A stretch of DNA of 64,000 bases from Legionella fallonii LLAP-10 (GTDB lineage: Bacteria; Pseudomonadota; Gammaproteobacteria; Legionellales; Legionellaceae): assembly GCF_000953135.1 (NCBI RefSeq), contig NZ_LN614827.1, positions 2,509,001 to 2,573,000 of the forward strand, written 5' to 3'. Made by a program: the position numbers and the translations under genes. The stretch's first letter is position 1. Every line of letters begins with the position of its first letter. Below the pieces are notes generated by a model. That model was given only the letters and a program-made list of their open reading frames with translations, did not search any database and was not told the DNA's origin. Shown piece after piece: positions 54,008-62,642 of the stretch.

Positions 54008-55066
54008 CTAGCGGCATTGAGCCTTGTCCCTCAAATAATGATCCATCAACACCAAAGCCATCATCGCTTCTGCTATAGGCACTGCTCTGATTCCTACACA
54101 AGGATCATGTCGTCCTTTAGTCACCACAGTCACTTCTTCTCCTGCGGTATTAATAGTTTTACCCGGCGTAATAATACTCGACGTGGGCTTTAAGGCGATA
54201 CTGACTTCTATATTTTGCCCTGTAGAAATCCCTCCTAAAATACCCCCAGCATTATTACTCAGAAATCCTTGTCGCGACATTTGATCCCTATGCTCACTTC
54301 CCAATTGGGATACTGCCGCAAAGCCAGCGCCTATTTCCACCCCTTTAACTGCATTAATAGACATCATGGCAAAGGCTAAAGTCGCATCCAATTTATCAAA
54401 AACTGGATCCCCTAGTCCGACAGGAACTCCTTTAGCGACAACTTTCACTCGGGCACCAACTGAATCGCCCTGTCGTCTTAGTTGATCTATATAATTAGCT
54501 AGCTCTTCAATTTGTTTGCTATTTGGACAAAAGAAAGGGTTATTATCAATTTCCTTTTCCTCTTCAAAATGCACCTGAAAATCGCCCATCTGCTGCAAAT
54601 AGCCTACTATTTCAATATTTACAACCCGCTGCAAATACAAACGCGCAATGGCTCCAGCAGCAACTCGAGCCGCTGTTTCTCGAGCTGATGAACGCCCTCC
54701 ACCACGATAATCCCTATGTTTGTATTTATGATGATAGGTATAATCCGCATGTCCGGGACGAAATAAATCTTTAATTTCCTCATAATCACGCGAACGTTGA
54801 TCCGTATTGTGAATCAATAAAGCAATAGGGGCTCCTGTTGTCTTTCCCTCAAAAATACCGGAGAGAATTTGCACTTTATCCTCTTCTCGTCGTTGAGTGG
54901 TATATTTTGATTGCCCTGGTTTACGCTTGTCCAAAAAAGGTTGAATGTCCTCTTCATGCAAGGCCAAGCCAGGCGGACAACCATCAACAATACAACCTAG
55001 TGCAGGTCCGTGACTCTCACCAAAAGTGGTTACAGAAAATAATGTTCCAATTGTGTTTCCTGACAT
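54008..55066 (-). CDS. aroC: Chorismate synthase
   Basis: 352 residues. Last step of the shikimate pathway, FMN-dependent. Signatures: [86 protein letters not shown]. Two bases after the prmB stop, so the two genes form an operon. Confidence 0.97.
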   Translation of the reverse strand: MSGNTIGTLFSVTTFGESHGPALGCIVDGCPPGLALHEEDIQPFLDKRKPGQSKYTTQRREEDKVQILSGIFEGKTTGAPIALLIHNTDQRSRDYEEIKDLFRPGHADYTYHHKYKHRDYRGGGRSSARETAARVAAGAIARLYLQRVVNIEIVGYLQQMGDFQVHFEEEKEIDNNPFFCPNSKQIEELANYIDQLRRQGDSVGARVKVVAKGVPVGLGDPVFDKLDATLAFAMMSINAVKGVEIGAGFAAVSQLGSEHRDQMSRQGFLSNNAGGILGGISTGQNIEVSIALKPTSSIITPGKTINTAGEEVTVVTKGRHDPCVGIRAVPIAEAMMALVLMDHYLRDKAQCR

Positions 55067-55068
55067 TA

Positions 55069-55977
55069 TTAAAAATACTCTTCCAATTGTTGTTTAGTTA
55101 GTAAAAATACTCCCTGACCACCATGGCTCATCTCAAGCCAAGTAAAAGGTACTGAGGGATAAGCCTCGCATAAGGCCTCTTCACTGTTACCTACCTCAAC
55201 TACTAAAATTCCATGATCACTTAAATAAGCATGTGCATTTTTGAGAATTTTATCAACAATAGCTAAACCATTATTGGTTGCTTCCAATGCTAAAACAGGC
55301 TCATGACGAAACTCATCAGGCAAAGTCTGCATCTCAACCTTACCCACATAGGGAGGATTGCTCACTATAAGATCGTACTTCGTAGGAGGAACATTATTAA
55401 AACAATCCGATTCAATTAAAGTTAACTGCTCTTCTACGCCTAATTGTTCTCTATTAATTGCGGCTACAGCAAGAGCCTCGGAGGAAATATCAACCGCATC
55501 AACTTGAGCATCAGGAAAGGCATAACAACATGCAATAGCAATGCACCCGCTTCCAGTACATAGATCCAGAACATGATGAATGTTATCTGCGTCTATCCAA
55601 GGAGCGAATTGATTATGAATCAGTTCAGCGATAGGCGAACGAGGAATAAGTACACGCTCATCAACATAAAAAGGTAAATCACAAAAATAAGCTTCTTTAA
55701 TTAAATAAGGAACGGGAACACGTTGATTAATTCGTTTTTCCAATTGCTGGCATAAGTGCTTTTTTTCGCTGGTTGTCAATCTTCCATTTAATAAGTCGGG
55801 ATCAACATCATAAGGTAAGGCCAGACTTCTTAAAATCAACGAACGCATATCATCCCATGCATTGTCCGTTCCATGACCGTAATACAATTGTGCTTTGATA
55901 GCACAAGTCAGGCTAAAACGTAAAAAATCAAGAATAGTAACCAGTTCTTCCGTTTCTTTAATTAGATAATAAGTCAT
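55069..55977 (-). CDS. prmB: Ribosomal protein L3 glutamine N5-methyltransferase PrmB
   Basis: 302 residues. SAM-binding [16 protein letters not shown], glutamine-binding NPPYV (VSNPPYVG), N-terminal helical region with [20 protein letters not shown]. Its place beside aroC and opposite smrB is the conserved gammaproteobacterial order and favours PrmB over PrmC. Confidence 0.93.
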   Translation of the reverse strand: MTYYLIKETEELVTILDFLRFSLTCAIKAQLYYGHGTDNAWDDMRSLILRSLALPYDVDPDLLNGRLTTSEKKHLCQQLEKRINQRVPVPYLIKEAYFCDLPFYVDERVLIPRSPIAELIHNQFAPWIDADNIHHVLDLCTGSGCIAIACCYAFPDAQVDAVDISSEALAVAAINREQLGVEEQLTLIESDCFNNVPPTKYDLIVSNPPYVGKVEMQTLPDEFRHEPVLALEATNNGLAIVDKILKNAHAYLSDHGILVVEVGNSEEALCEAYPSVPFTWLEMSHGGQGVFLLTKQQLEEYF

Positions 55978-56145
55978 TAATACTCCAGTTGCCTTTTTTT
56001 TGGGGCGTATTCATCATTCATCCAAGCAAGCACAAATTGTACTCTATGTTAGAAAAGATTTCCTCCTTTGCATAAGCCCTGATAAATAGCAACGATGCGC
56101 AACCTAAGTTATACTTTAAGTATAATGATTTAATTGCAGTAAAAA

Positions 56146-56709
56146 ATGGCTGATGATTTCCTGTCTGACGAGGACAAAGCTCTGTTTCGTGCTCATATGC
56201 GTTCAGTAAAGCCATTAAGTAAACAAACGCCTCGGGTTGATACTCAAACAACGCCACCAGAAGTGCCGAAAAAAATAAGGACTCCGTCATTACCCCATAA
56301 AAAAACGGAGCATGAGAAAGAATATTATTTGTCTGATTTCATTAGCGAAACAGTACTGTCTAATACCCTTCTATCCTATTGCCGTCCCAGCCTTACAACC
56401 AAAAGATTTAAAGCATTAAAGAATGGCCAAATTCCATGGGAAGCCCGCCTTGATTTACATGGACTAAGAACGGAAACAGCCCGTGACTCCCTACGGCATT
56501 TCATTCAAGCACAAGTAAATAATGGCAAACGCTGCTTACTTATTATTCATGGCAAAGGCGGACATGAAGGAGCTCCGCCAGTAATCAAAAATCTAGTGAA
56601 TCGCTGGTTACCGCAATTCGACGAAGTTTTAGCTTTTCACAGTGCTCAAGCTAGAGATGGAGGACATGGAGCGGTCTATGTTTTATTAAAAAGAAATAGA
56701 GAAGAATAA
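56146..56709 (+). CDS. smrB: Smr-domain endonuclease SmrB
   Basis: 187 residues. An N-terminal variable region, then the Smr domain: ARLDLHGLRTETARDSL (with DLH intact) and LLIIHGKGGHEGAPPVIKN. SmrB cuts mRNA at collided ribosomes. Divergent from prmB as in E. coli (yfcN-prmB-aroC). The ribosome-binding site is weak; the start is chosen by similarity of length. The paralogue at 51361 lost the DLH His. Confidence 0.88.
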   Translation: MADDFLSDEDKALFRAHMRSVKPLSKQTPRVDTQTTPPEVPKKIRTPSLPHKKTEHEKEYYLSDFISETVLSNTLLSYCRPSLTTKRFKALKNGQIPWEARLDLHGLRTETARDSLRHFIQAQVNNGKRCLLIIHGKGGHEGAPPVIKNLVNRWLPQFDEVLAFHSAQARDGGHGAVYVLLKRNREE

Positions 56710-56779
56710 CGGCATTACTTGCGTTAACTCCTTATTCTAAGGATAATTCGTCCCATTATTCCCATTTCTAGAGTGCATT

Positions 56780-57202
56780 ATGGAACATTTAGGTCAATTT
56801 ATTATGAATCACTGGCTACTTTGGCTAGCCTTTATCATTATTTTAACGTTAACTTTTATTAATGAATTAATTTCACAAAAAAAGAAAGCAAAAGAATTAT
56901 CCCCTCAAGCAGCTGTGGCTATGCTCAATAATGATGAGGCGATCATTGTTGATTTACGCGATAAAGAATCCTATAAAGCAGGACATATTATCGACTCAGT
57001 TAATGCAACTGTTGAAGATTTCGCGCAGCCGAAAATGAATAAATACAAAAATAAAAATATAATTTTAGTTTGCGCGCGCGGCTTGCAATCTCCGGCTGCG
57101 GCTGCCAAAATCCGTACCCAAGGCTACCAACCATTAGTATTAGGTGGTGGTATTGCTGCATGGCAAAATGCTGAGCTTCCTTTAGTTAAAGGTAAAGGTT
57201 AA
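56780..57202 (+). CDS. Membrane-anchored rhodanese-like protein (YibN type)
   Basis: 140 residues. One N-terminal membrane helix (about 9-30), then a rhodanese domain with IIVDLRDKESYKAGHI and active-site Cys98 in LVCARGLQS. First gene of the conserved rhodanese-grxC-secB-gpsA operon; only 4 bases separate it from grxC. Confidence 0.9.
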   Translation: MEHLGQFIMNHWLLWLAFIIILTLTFINELISQKKKAKELSPQAAVAMLNNDEAIIVDLRDKESYKAGHIIDSVNATVEDFAQPKMNKYKNKNIILVCARGLQSPAAAAKIRTQGYQPLVLGGGIAAWQNAELPLVKGKG

Positions 57203-57206
57203 TACC

Positions 57207-57461
57207 ATGCCCCAAGTGATTATGTACAGTACAGGTTATTGTCCTTATTGCTCCAGAGCAAAAGAGTTATTAAATAAAAAAAATGTACCTTTTACTGAGA
57301 TTCGCGTTGATTTACAACCTGAATTACGTGACGAAATGATTGCAAAAAGTGGTAGGCGTACCGTACCCCAAATTTTCATTAATGGCCAAGCTATTGGTGG
57401 CTGCGATGACTTATATGCCCTGGAAGCCCAGGGAAAATTAAACCAACTGTTAAAAGGATAG
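57207..57461 (+). CDS. grxC: Glutaredoxin 3
   Basis: 84 residues with redox site CPYC (Cys12, Cys15), TVPQIFINGQAIGGCDDLYAL for glutathione binding. Reduces disulfides with glutathione. Same operon; 7 bases before secB. Confidence 0.95.
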   Translation: MPQVIMYSTGYCPYCSRAKELLNKKNVPFTEIRVDLQPELRDEMIAKSGRRTVPQIFINGQAIGGCDDLYALEAQGKLNQLLKG

Positions 57462-57468
57462 GAATATC

Positions 57469-57957
57469 ATGACTGCACAATCTAATACAGACCAAGGCAA
57501 TAACGAAGCTCAATTCATGATTCAACGTATCTATGTCAAAGATTTATCTTATGAAACACCCAATACACCGGCAGTATTTCAACAACAATGGGAACCAGAA
57601 CTGAATTTGGATTTAAATACCACTAGTACCCAACTTGAAAATGGTGTTTTTGAAGTAGTATTAACAGTAACTGCTACAGTCGCCAATCAAAAAACAACTG
57701 CATTCTTGGTTGAAGTAAAACAAGCAGGTATTTTCACCATCCAAGGTGCTCCAGATAACCAACTCGATCACTTGCTCAATAGCTTCTGCCCCAGCATTCT
57801 CTTCCCTTATGCTCGTGAAGCAATTACCTCTCAAGTAATCCGTGGTAGCTTCCCCCAACTCGTTCTCGCTCCTATCAATTTTGATGCATTATACATGCAA
57901 CAATTGGAAGAAAGACAAAAATCTGGTGCTGGAGTTACAGAAGAAGCCTCTCATTAG
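57469..57957 (+). CDS. secB: Protein-export chaperone SecB
   Basis: 162 residues, typical: FMIQRIYVKDLSYETPNTPAVF at the start, EVKQAGIFTIQGAPDNQLDHLL, and CPSILFPYAREAITSQVIRGSFPQ. Tetrameric cytosolic chaperone that passes preproteins to SecA. Two bases before gpsA. Confidence 0.96.
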   Translation: MTAQSNTDQGNNEAQFMIQRIYVKDLSYETPNTPAVFQQQWEPELNLDLNTTSTQLENGVFEVVLTVTATVANQKTTAFLVEVKQAGIFTIQGAPDNQLDHLLNSFCPSILFPYAREAITSQVIRGSFPQLVLAPINFDALYMQQLEERQKSGAGVTEEASH

Positions 57958-57959
57958 AA

Positions 57960-58949
57960 ATGAATAAATATACTATTGCTATGTTGGGTGCCGGTTCATG
58001 GGGCACCGCCGTTGCAATACATTTATCAAAAGTAGGGCATCGTGTTTTGCTGTGGGCACATAACCCACAGCACGTTGCCCTTATGGCGAAGGAAGGCAGT
58101 AATTTAAATTATCTTCCTGATATTTCTTTTCCTACAAGCCTCTTTCCTGTGGCAGATTTAGAGCAATGCCTTAGAGAGGCTGATTATGTGTTCATTGCTG
58201 TTCCTTCCCATGCATTTATGGAACTCATCAGCAAAATTAAAAAACCACCTCAAGGATTAACCTGGCTTACTAAAGGTGTGGATCCGGTGAGCCATCAATT
58301 ATTAAGCGAGCTCGTGTTTCAGCACTTCGGTGAAGATTATCCAATAGGGGTATTATCAGGTCCTTCTTTTGCTAAAGAAGTGGCACGCTTTTTACCTACA
58401 GCTCTAACTTTAGCAAGCAATAATTTGGCCTATCAAAAAAGCATTCACCATTTAGTGCACCACGATAATGTTCGTGTCTATTCAAGCGAAGACTTAATTG
58501 GTGTACAATTATGTGGCGCAGTGAAAAATGTTTTAGCAATAGCCTGTGGCATTAGTGATGGTTTAGGTTATGGCTCTAATGCGAAAGCAGCCTTAATTAC
58601 TCGGGGCTTGGCCGAAATGAGTCGTTTAGGGCTTAGCTTAGGTGCTAAGCAAGATACCTTTTTAGGACTAGCTGGTGTAGGGGATTTAGTACTTACTTGC
58701 ACGGATGATCAATCTCGTAATCGTCGATTTGGGTTGCTTTTGGGACATAATATCTCTATTGATAAAGCTGAAAAACAAATCGGGCAAGTTGTCGAAGGGA
58801 AACATAATGCAGCACAAATTTGTACTATAGCCCGAGGTCATCAAATAGAAATGCCTATATGTGAACAGATCAATGCCCTTTTAGAAAATAAAATAAATGC
58901 CAAACAGGCTGTTAGCATTTTAATGAGTCGCCCCGCTAAGGAAGAATAG
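57960..58949 (+). CDS. gpsA: Glycerol-3-phosphate dehydrogenase [NAD(P)+]
   Basis: 329 residues. Supplies sn-glycerol-3-phosphate for phospholipid synthesis. NAD loop AMLGAGSWGTAVAIHL, GVLSGPSFAKEVA, catalytic Lys in CGAVKNVLAIACGISDGLG, and GLAGVGDLVLTCTDDQSRNR. Last gene of the operon. Confidence 0.96.
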   Translation: MNKYTIAMLGAGSWGTAVAIHLSKVGHRVLLWAHNPQHVALMAKEGSNLNYLPDISFPTSLFPVADLEQCLREADYVFIAVPSHAFMELISKIKKPPQGLTWLTKGVDPVSHQLLSELVFQHFGEDYPIGVLSGPSFAKEVARFLPTALTLASNNLAYQKSIHHLVHHDNVRVYSSEDLIGVQLCGAVKNVLAIACGISDGLGYGSNAKAALITRGLAEMSRLGLSLGAKQDTFLGLAGVGDLVLTCTDDQSRNRRFGLLLGHNISIDKAEKQIGQVVEGKHNAAQICTIARGHQIEMPICEQINALLENKINAKQAVSILMSRPAKEE

Positions 58950-59033
58950 ACTCCTGCTGAGGCGCATTGTGAGAAGGAAAAAGCAGTTGAGTTTCGCAAG
59001 AACTCTAATGGTCAAAGTTGTAAGGAAAGATGT

Positions 59034-59801
59034 ATGAGTAAAAATTCTTTAAATACCCAATATATTTCATGGTTAACCAGATTCATGGAAAGGAGTAGCG
59101 AATACTCAGTGAAAGGAATAGTAAGGCCACTAATCACTGGGCTTTCTACAGCAACATCTCTTGAAGAGCTACTGCAAGCAATCCAACGTCATCCACCATT
59201 AAAGTCTGATGAGCCCTCATCAAGTTCCCCTGTTGTTTATGGCCCTATTAATCTACATGACCAGCTATCGAAATGGCAAAAACAATTACAAGAGGCGGTA
59301 AATAAATATCCTGCAGCTAAAAAAACTTTAACTGAATTATTAGAAAAGCAACAATTTCCCCTTCCTTTACTACCTTTAATAGTTCTTCTCAATAAAATAA
59401 TAAATACCTCAAAATTTCAACTGCATTGCAGAATATTCAGCTTAATCGCCCATCTGAGTGCTGAAGAAGAATTTCTTGAAGTGTTAGATTTTATTGCTAG
59501 TTTAAAAGAAACACCCCAACTACCTAAAGAAAGTTTACCCTCAGGGTCGTTCCTAGCTCAGAACCCCATTAACACCAATCATCAGCAGTGCCTTGCACTC
59601 TTAAATACGGTGGCAACACAGTATAATGAAAAAAATAAACTAAGTGGGCTAGCAAATGGTCTACTACAAGACTCCCTCTTAATTTATCAAGAGACTCTCT
59701 CGGAAGAGACTGATTTGTCTTATGAAGTTAGGCTATCCTGTCAAGAAGAAAAAGAAGAGACACAACAAGTGATAGTCAATAATTATTGTGTATTGTTTTA
59801 G
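59034..59801 (+). CDS. Unknown protein ending in a CaaX box, effector candidate
   Basis: 255 residues, mostly helical, no signal peptide, no known family. The C-terminus is NNYCVLF: Cys252-Val-Leu-Phe, a CaaX box with two aliphatic residues, suited to farnesyl or geranylgeranyl transfer by host enzymes. It is preceded by an acidic stretch (SEETDLSYE, QEEKEET) like an E-block. Legionella AnkB is a known effector lipidated by the host in this way. AAGGA lies 5-6 bases before the ATG. Flanked by a large inverted-repeat element. Confidence 0.62.
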   Translation: MSKNSLNTQYISWLTRFMERSSEYSVKGIVRPLITGLSTATSLEELLQAIQRHPPLKSDEPSSSSPVVYGPINLHDQLSKWQKQLQEAVNKYPAAKKTLTELLEKQQFPLPLLPLIVLLNKIINTSKFQLHCRIFSLIAHLSAEEEFLEVLDFIASLKETPQLPKESLPSGSFLAQNPINTNHQQCLALLNTVATQYNEKNKLSGLANGLLQDSLLIYQETLSEETDLSYEVRLSCQEEKEETQQVIVNNYCVLF

Positions 59802-59814
59802 CAAAAAGCTGCCA

Positions 59815-60032
59815 TTAAATTAACCTCAGTTTCAGATAAAATCACGGGACAATGTAGCCTGGGCGCAGCGTTAGCGTAACCCAGGATCAGGATTGACTTT
59901 ATTGCATCTTATCAGGTATATAAAGAAGTTCTAATGCGGCGTTTATCCTGATTTTTGGTGCCACACCGTTCCTGGGTTACGCTAACGCTGCACCCAGGCT
60001 ATAACTCTTATCAGAAACTGACGTTAAATTAA
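59815..60032. repeat. Inverted-repeat element, about 215 bp (MITE-like)
   Basis: Inner arms of 32 bases, TAGCCTGGGCGCAGCGTTAG... (59855-59886) and its near-complement ending ...CTGCACCCAGGCTA (59970-60001), enclose about 80 bases. The symmetry continues outward: TTAACCTCAGTTTC-AGATAA on the left against TTAACGTCAGTTTCTGATAA read from the right. No coding frame. The rest of the gap 59802-60098 shows nothing. Confidence 0.75.
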
Positions 60033-60098
60033 TAACATCGCTGCCACGCAGAAACTTGCGAAGAAGGATCGCCTTGTAGTAATAATTGTTATTATTCA

Positions 60099-61430
60099 TT
60101 ATTGCTGAACTAATCGTATTTCCAATAGAGGTTGTTGTTCCTCCACTTCAGACAAACAGTTATTGATCTTAGATTGTAACGTCTTCCACCGTTTCCCTTT
60201 CAAAGACCGGATGTAGTCAACAATATGAAAATAGATATTTAACTCGTCTTCAGCCAATGGAGGTTTTACCGATTTTAATTTTTTTACGTCATCCCATTCG
60301 ATAAAATCATTTGGAAGACTAAAGGAACTAGTCTTAGTTGATTTGTTCCAAGGCAGCCAAGAAAAAATTGATTTAGAATGAGGACGAGAGGCCTCTGCTA
60401 TCAATGATGCTGTTGCCGTTTGTTGCGACTCCATTGATTCAGTTGATCTCTTAGGATTACGCGGTGATAATAAAGGAGCAATCCGCTCGATGGAAGAAGA
60501 ATCTTGTTGAGTATTCACTTCAAACCACGCATCTAAAATTCTCCCTACCGCTTTGATATTTTTGACTAGTTTTTTCTGACTTTGATTCCAGGCCGGAGGT
60601 GGAGAGGACTGGTTGGCCCATTTTTTCATAGTACTTTCAAAAACAGCGGCTGCTCGTCCTGCTTGTTGAATCCCTTCAATACTGGTGACATAGGGTAGCA
60701 CTCTGACGAGGACCAGATTCACATCATTGATAGTAGTAATCATTAATCCTTTGAAATGTCTGCGAATATTCATGGACTCCATTTTGCCTGTGCATGCAGA
60801 TTCCTTGATTGGTTCTTTTTTGTCCAAAAATTTCATCGCCTTTTGCATTGCAATCATTTCTAAGGACTTGGCGATTTTTTCTATGAGTTTCTTACTCTCA
60901 GTAGCCGTTTGTGGAAAGCCTGTAGGTCCTCCAGAAATGCTGGATACTGGGATATTGACATAAAAACTGCCTTGCGGCTGAATGCATTCTTTCCAAATCA
61001 CATCAAGAATATGGCAGGCTTGATATAGAGCTTGTTCCGCATGAAGTTCATCTTGTGAATAACTCCTCACAAAAAAACCCATGTCATTATAAGCGCTTAA
61101 TTCTAGACTCTCTAATTCCTCTATTTGTTCTATGTATTGAAAATGAGTATTTAAGAACTTTAAATAACCACAAAGATTTTCTAAAAAAAATAATACCTCT
61201 TCTATTCCTGAGGAAATAACCGCCCCCTGAAAACCCGCGTATTGTGCAATAGCTACTGTATTATTGGAATGTTCAACAATGCTGTTACCTATCCATTCAT
61301 TAAGAGAATGACTTACGCCACCAATTTTGAGAGGCTCTTGTAATAAGTCATTAATTTTACAGATTGCTTCTTTTGAAACTCTTATGGGAAGTATTTTTTC
61401 GGCCGATTGACTGTCATTTTTAGGTATCAC
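60099..61430 (-). CDS. Unknown 443-residue protein, effector-like
   Basis: No family recognised. Cytosolic-type protein: no signal peptide or membrane segment. Helical first ~280 residues, a Ser/Thr/Pro-rich linker (about 310-350, with SPRNPKRSTESMESQQTATA), then a helical tail (EWDDVKKLKSVKPPLAEDEL, LEIRLVQQ). Lies between the two inverted-repeat elements. No clear ribosome-binding site (GGG about 8 bases upstream). Confidence 0.6.
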   Translation of the reverse strand: MIPKNDSQSAEKILPIRVSKEAICKINDLLQEPLKIGGVSHSLNEWIGNSIVEHSNNTVAIAQYAGFQGAVISSGIEEVLFFLENLCGYLKFLNTHFQYIEQIEELESLELSAYNDMGFFVRSYSQDELHAEQALYQACHILDVIWKECIQPQGSFYVNIPVSSISGGPTGFPQTATESKKLIEKIAKSLEMIAMQKAMKFLDKKEPIKESACTGKMESMNIRRHFKGLMITTINDVNLVLVRVLPYVTSIEGIQQAGRAAAVFESTMKKWANQSSPPPAWNQSQKKLVKNIKAVGRILDAWFEVNTQQDSSSIERIAPLLSPRNPKRSTESMESQQTATASLIAEASRPHSKSIFSWLPWNKSTKTSSFSLPNDFIEWDDVKKLKSVKPPLAEDELNIYFHIVDYIRSLKGKRWKTLQSKINNCLSEVEEQQPLLEIRLVQQ

Positions 61431-61812
61431 ATGCCCCCCTTTTTATTATGAACTATCTAATATACGCTATCTTTTAACAAGGACAGGCGCAGCATAATAA
61501 AAGATCAAAATTAATTACTCAATATCTTTTAGTTTTTTTTTTAGTCAAAAAGTAATGAAAGAGAATCTATCCGTGTAATTTTTTGAATTATTCGCTATTT
61601 ATCGAATAAAAAGCGTAGCCTTGATACAGCGATAGCATAATCAAAGTTTATTATTTTACGATTTCAATTGGTGTTTTCTACTCATTATTAGAATGAAAAC
61701 CTTGATTACGCTATCGCTGTATCAAGGCTATATGGTCTGTATATAATGACGGATTTGTGATAGCAAAGCTATTGCTGAGCTAATGCCACCTCTAAAGGCT
61801 TGTTATAAACCA
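61431..61812. repeat. Intergenic region with a second inverted-repeat element
   Basis: Arms TAGCCTTGATACAGCGATAG then CATAATCAAAG (61616-61646) and CTTGATTACGCTATCGCTGT then ATCAAGGCTA (61701-61730) enclose about 54 AT-rich bases. The arm layout TAGCCT...CAGCG.TAGC.TAA resembles the element at 59815-60032. No gene seen in the rest. Confidence 0.7.
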
Positions 61813-62628
61813 TTAATTTATTGCATCAACCAATTCTATATCATCAATCGTTAACTCTTCCCCCAAAAAGATCTTGCCTACAGCCTGAAATCTTTTCACC
61901 GAATCAGTGACCAAATAATTTACTTTAATGGCAATACCTAAGTCATCATTAAGTAAATTTTGTTCTTCTAATAAAGAATGTAGTGATAGTGCAGTAGCTT
62001 GAGCTGAATCAACAATGGCTACACCTTCTGGCAATATACTAGCAAGCAATGGTTTAAATACAGGGAAATGGGTACAGCCCAGCAAAACTGCATCTTCACC
62101 ACTAAAGTCAGTTAAGTAATGCTTTAATGCCTCACGCGCCACAGCATTATCCACCATCCCCTCTTCCGCTAAAGCGACTAAAACGCTACAAGCACGGCTA
62201 GAAATGACCGCTTGAGGGAGTTTTTGCGCGATTAACTCCTGATATGCTTGGGAAGCAATAGTAGTTTCTGTAGCTAAAACAGCGATGCGCTGATTTTTAG
62301 TTGCCGCAACTGCTGCCGAAGCACCCGGAGCAACTACCCCAAGGACAGGAATTTCAGGTAACATACTTTGTAAATGTGGCAGGGCAGCGGTAGTCGCTGT
62401 ATTACAAGCAATCACCAAAGCCTTAATACGACGCTCCACTAAGAGCCTCGCCATTTGCATAGCATATTGCTTTACCGTATCAGGACTCTTAGTACCATAG
62501 GGAAGACGAGCGGTGTCCCCCAAGTAAACAAAAGATTCTTGTGGCAAATGGGCCCTTAAGGCTCTTAGTACAGTTAATCCCCCCATTCCTGAATCAAATA
62601 CACCAATAGCCAATTGCCTGGAATTCAA
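61813..62628 (-). CDS. murI: Glutamate racemase
   Basis: 271 residues. Makes D-glutamate for peptidoglycan. Signatures: IGVFDSGMGGLTVLRAL, YLGDTARLPYGTKS, catalytic Cys75 in IACNTATT, second Cys in LLGCTHFPV. The start is TTG at 62628, since AAGGAG stands 7 bases upstream and no ATG fits. It follows the gene at 62643 by 14 bases, probably co-transcribed. Confidence 0.94.
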   Translation of the reverse strand: MNSRQLAIGVFDSGMGGLTVLRALRAHLPQESFVYLGDTARLPYGTKSPDTVKQYAMQMARLLVERRIKALVIACNTATTAALPHLQSMLPEIPVLGVVAPGASAAVAATKNQRIAVLATETTIASQAYQELIAQKLPQAVISSRACSVLVALAEEGMVDNAVAREALKHYLTDFSGEDAVLLGCTHFPVFKPLLASILPEGVAIVDSAQATALSLHSLLEEQNLLNDDLGIAIKVNYLVTDSVKRFQAVGKIFLGEELTIDDIELVDAIN

Positions 62629-62642
62629 TTCAATTCTCCTTA

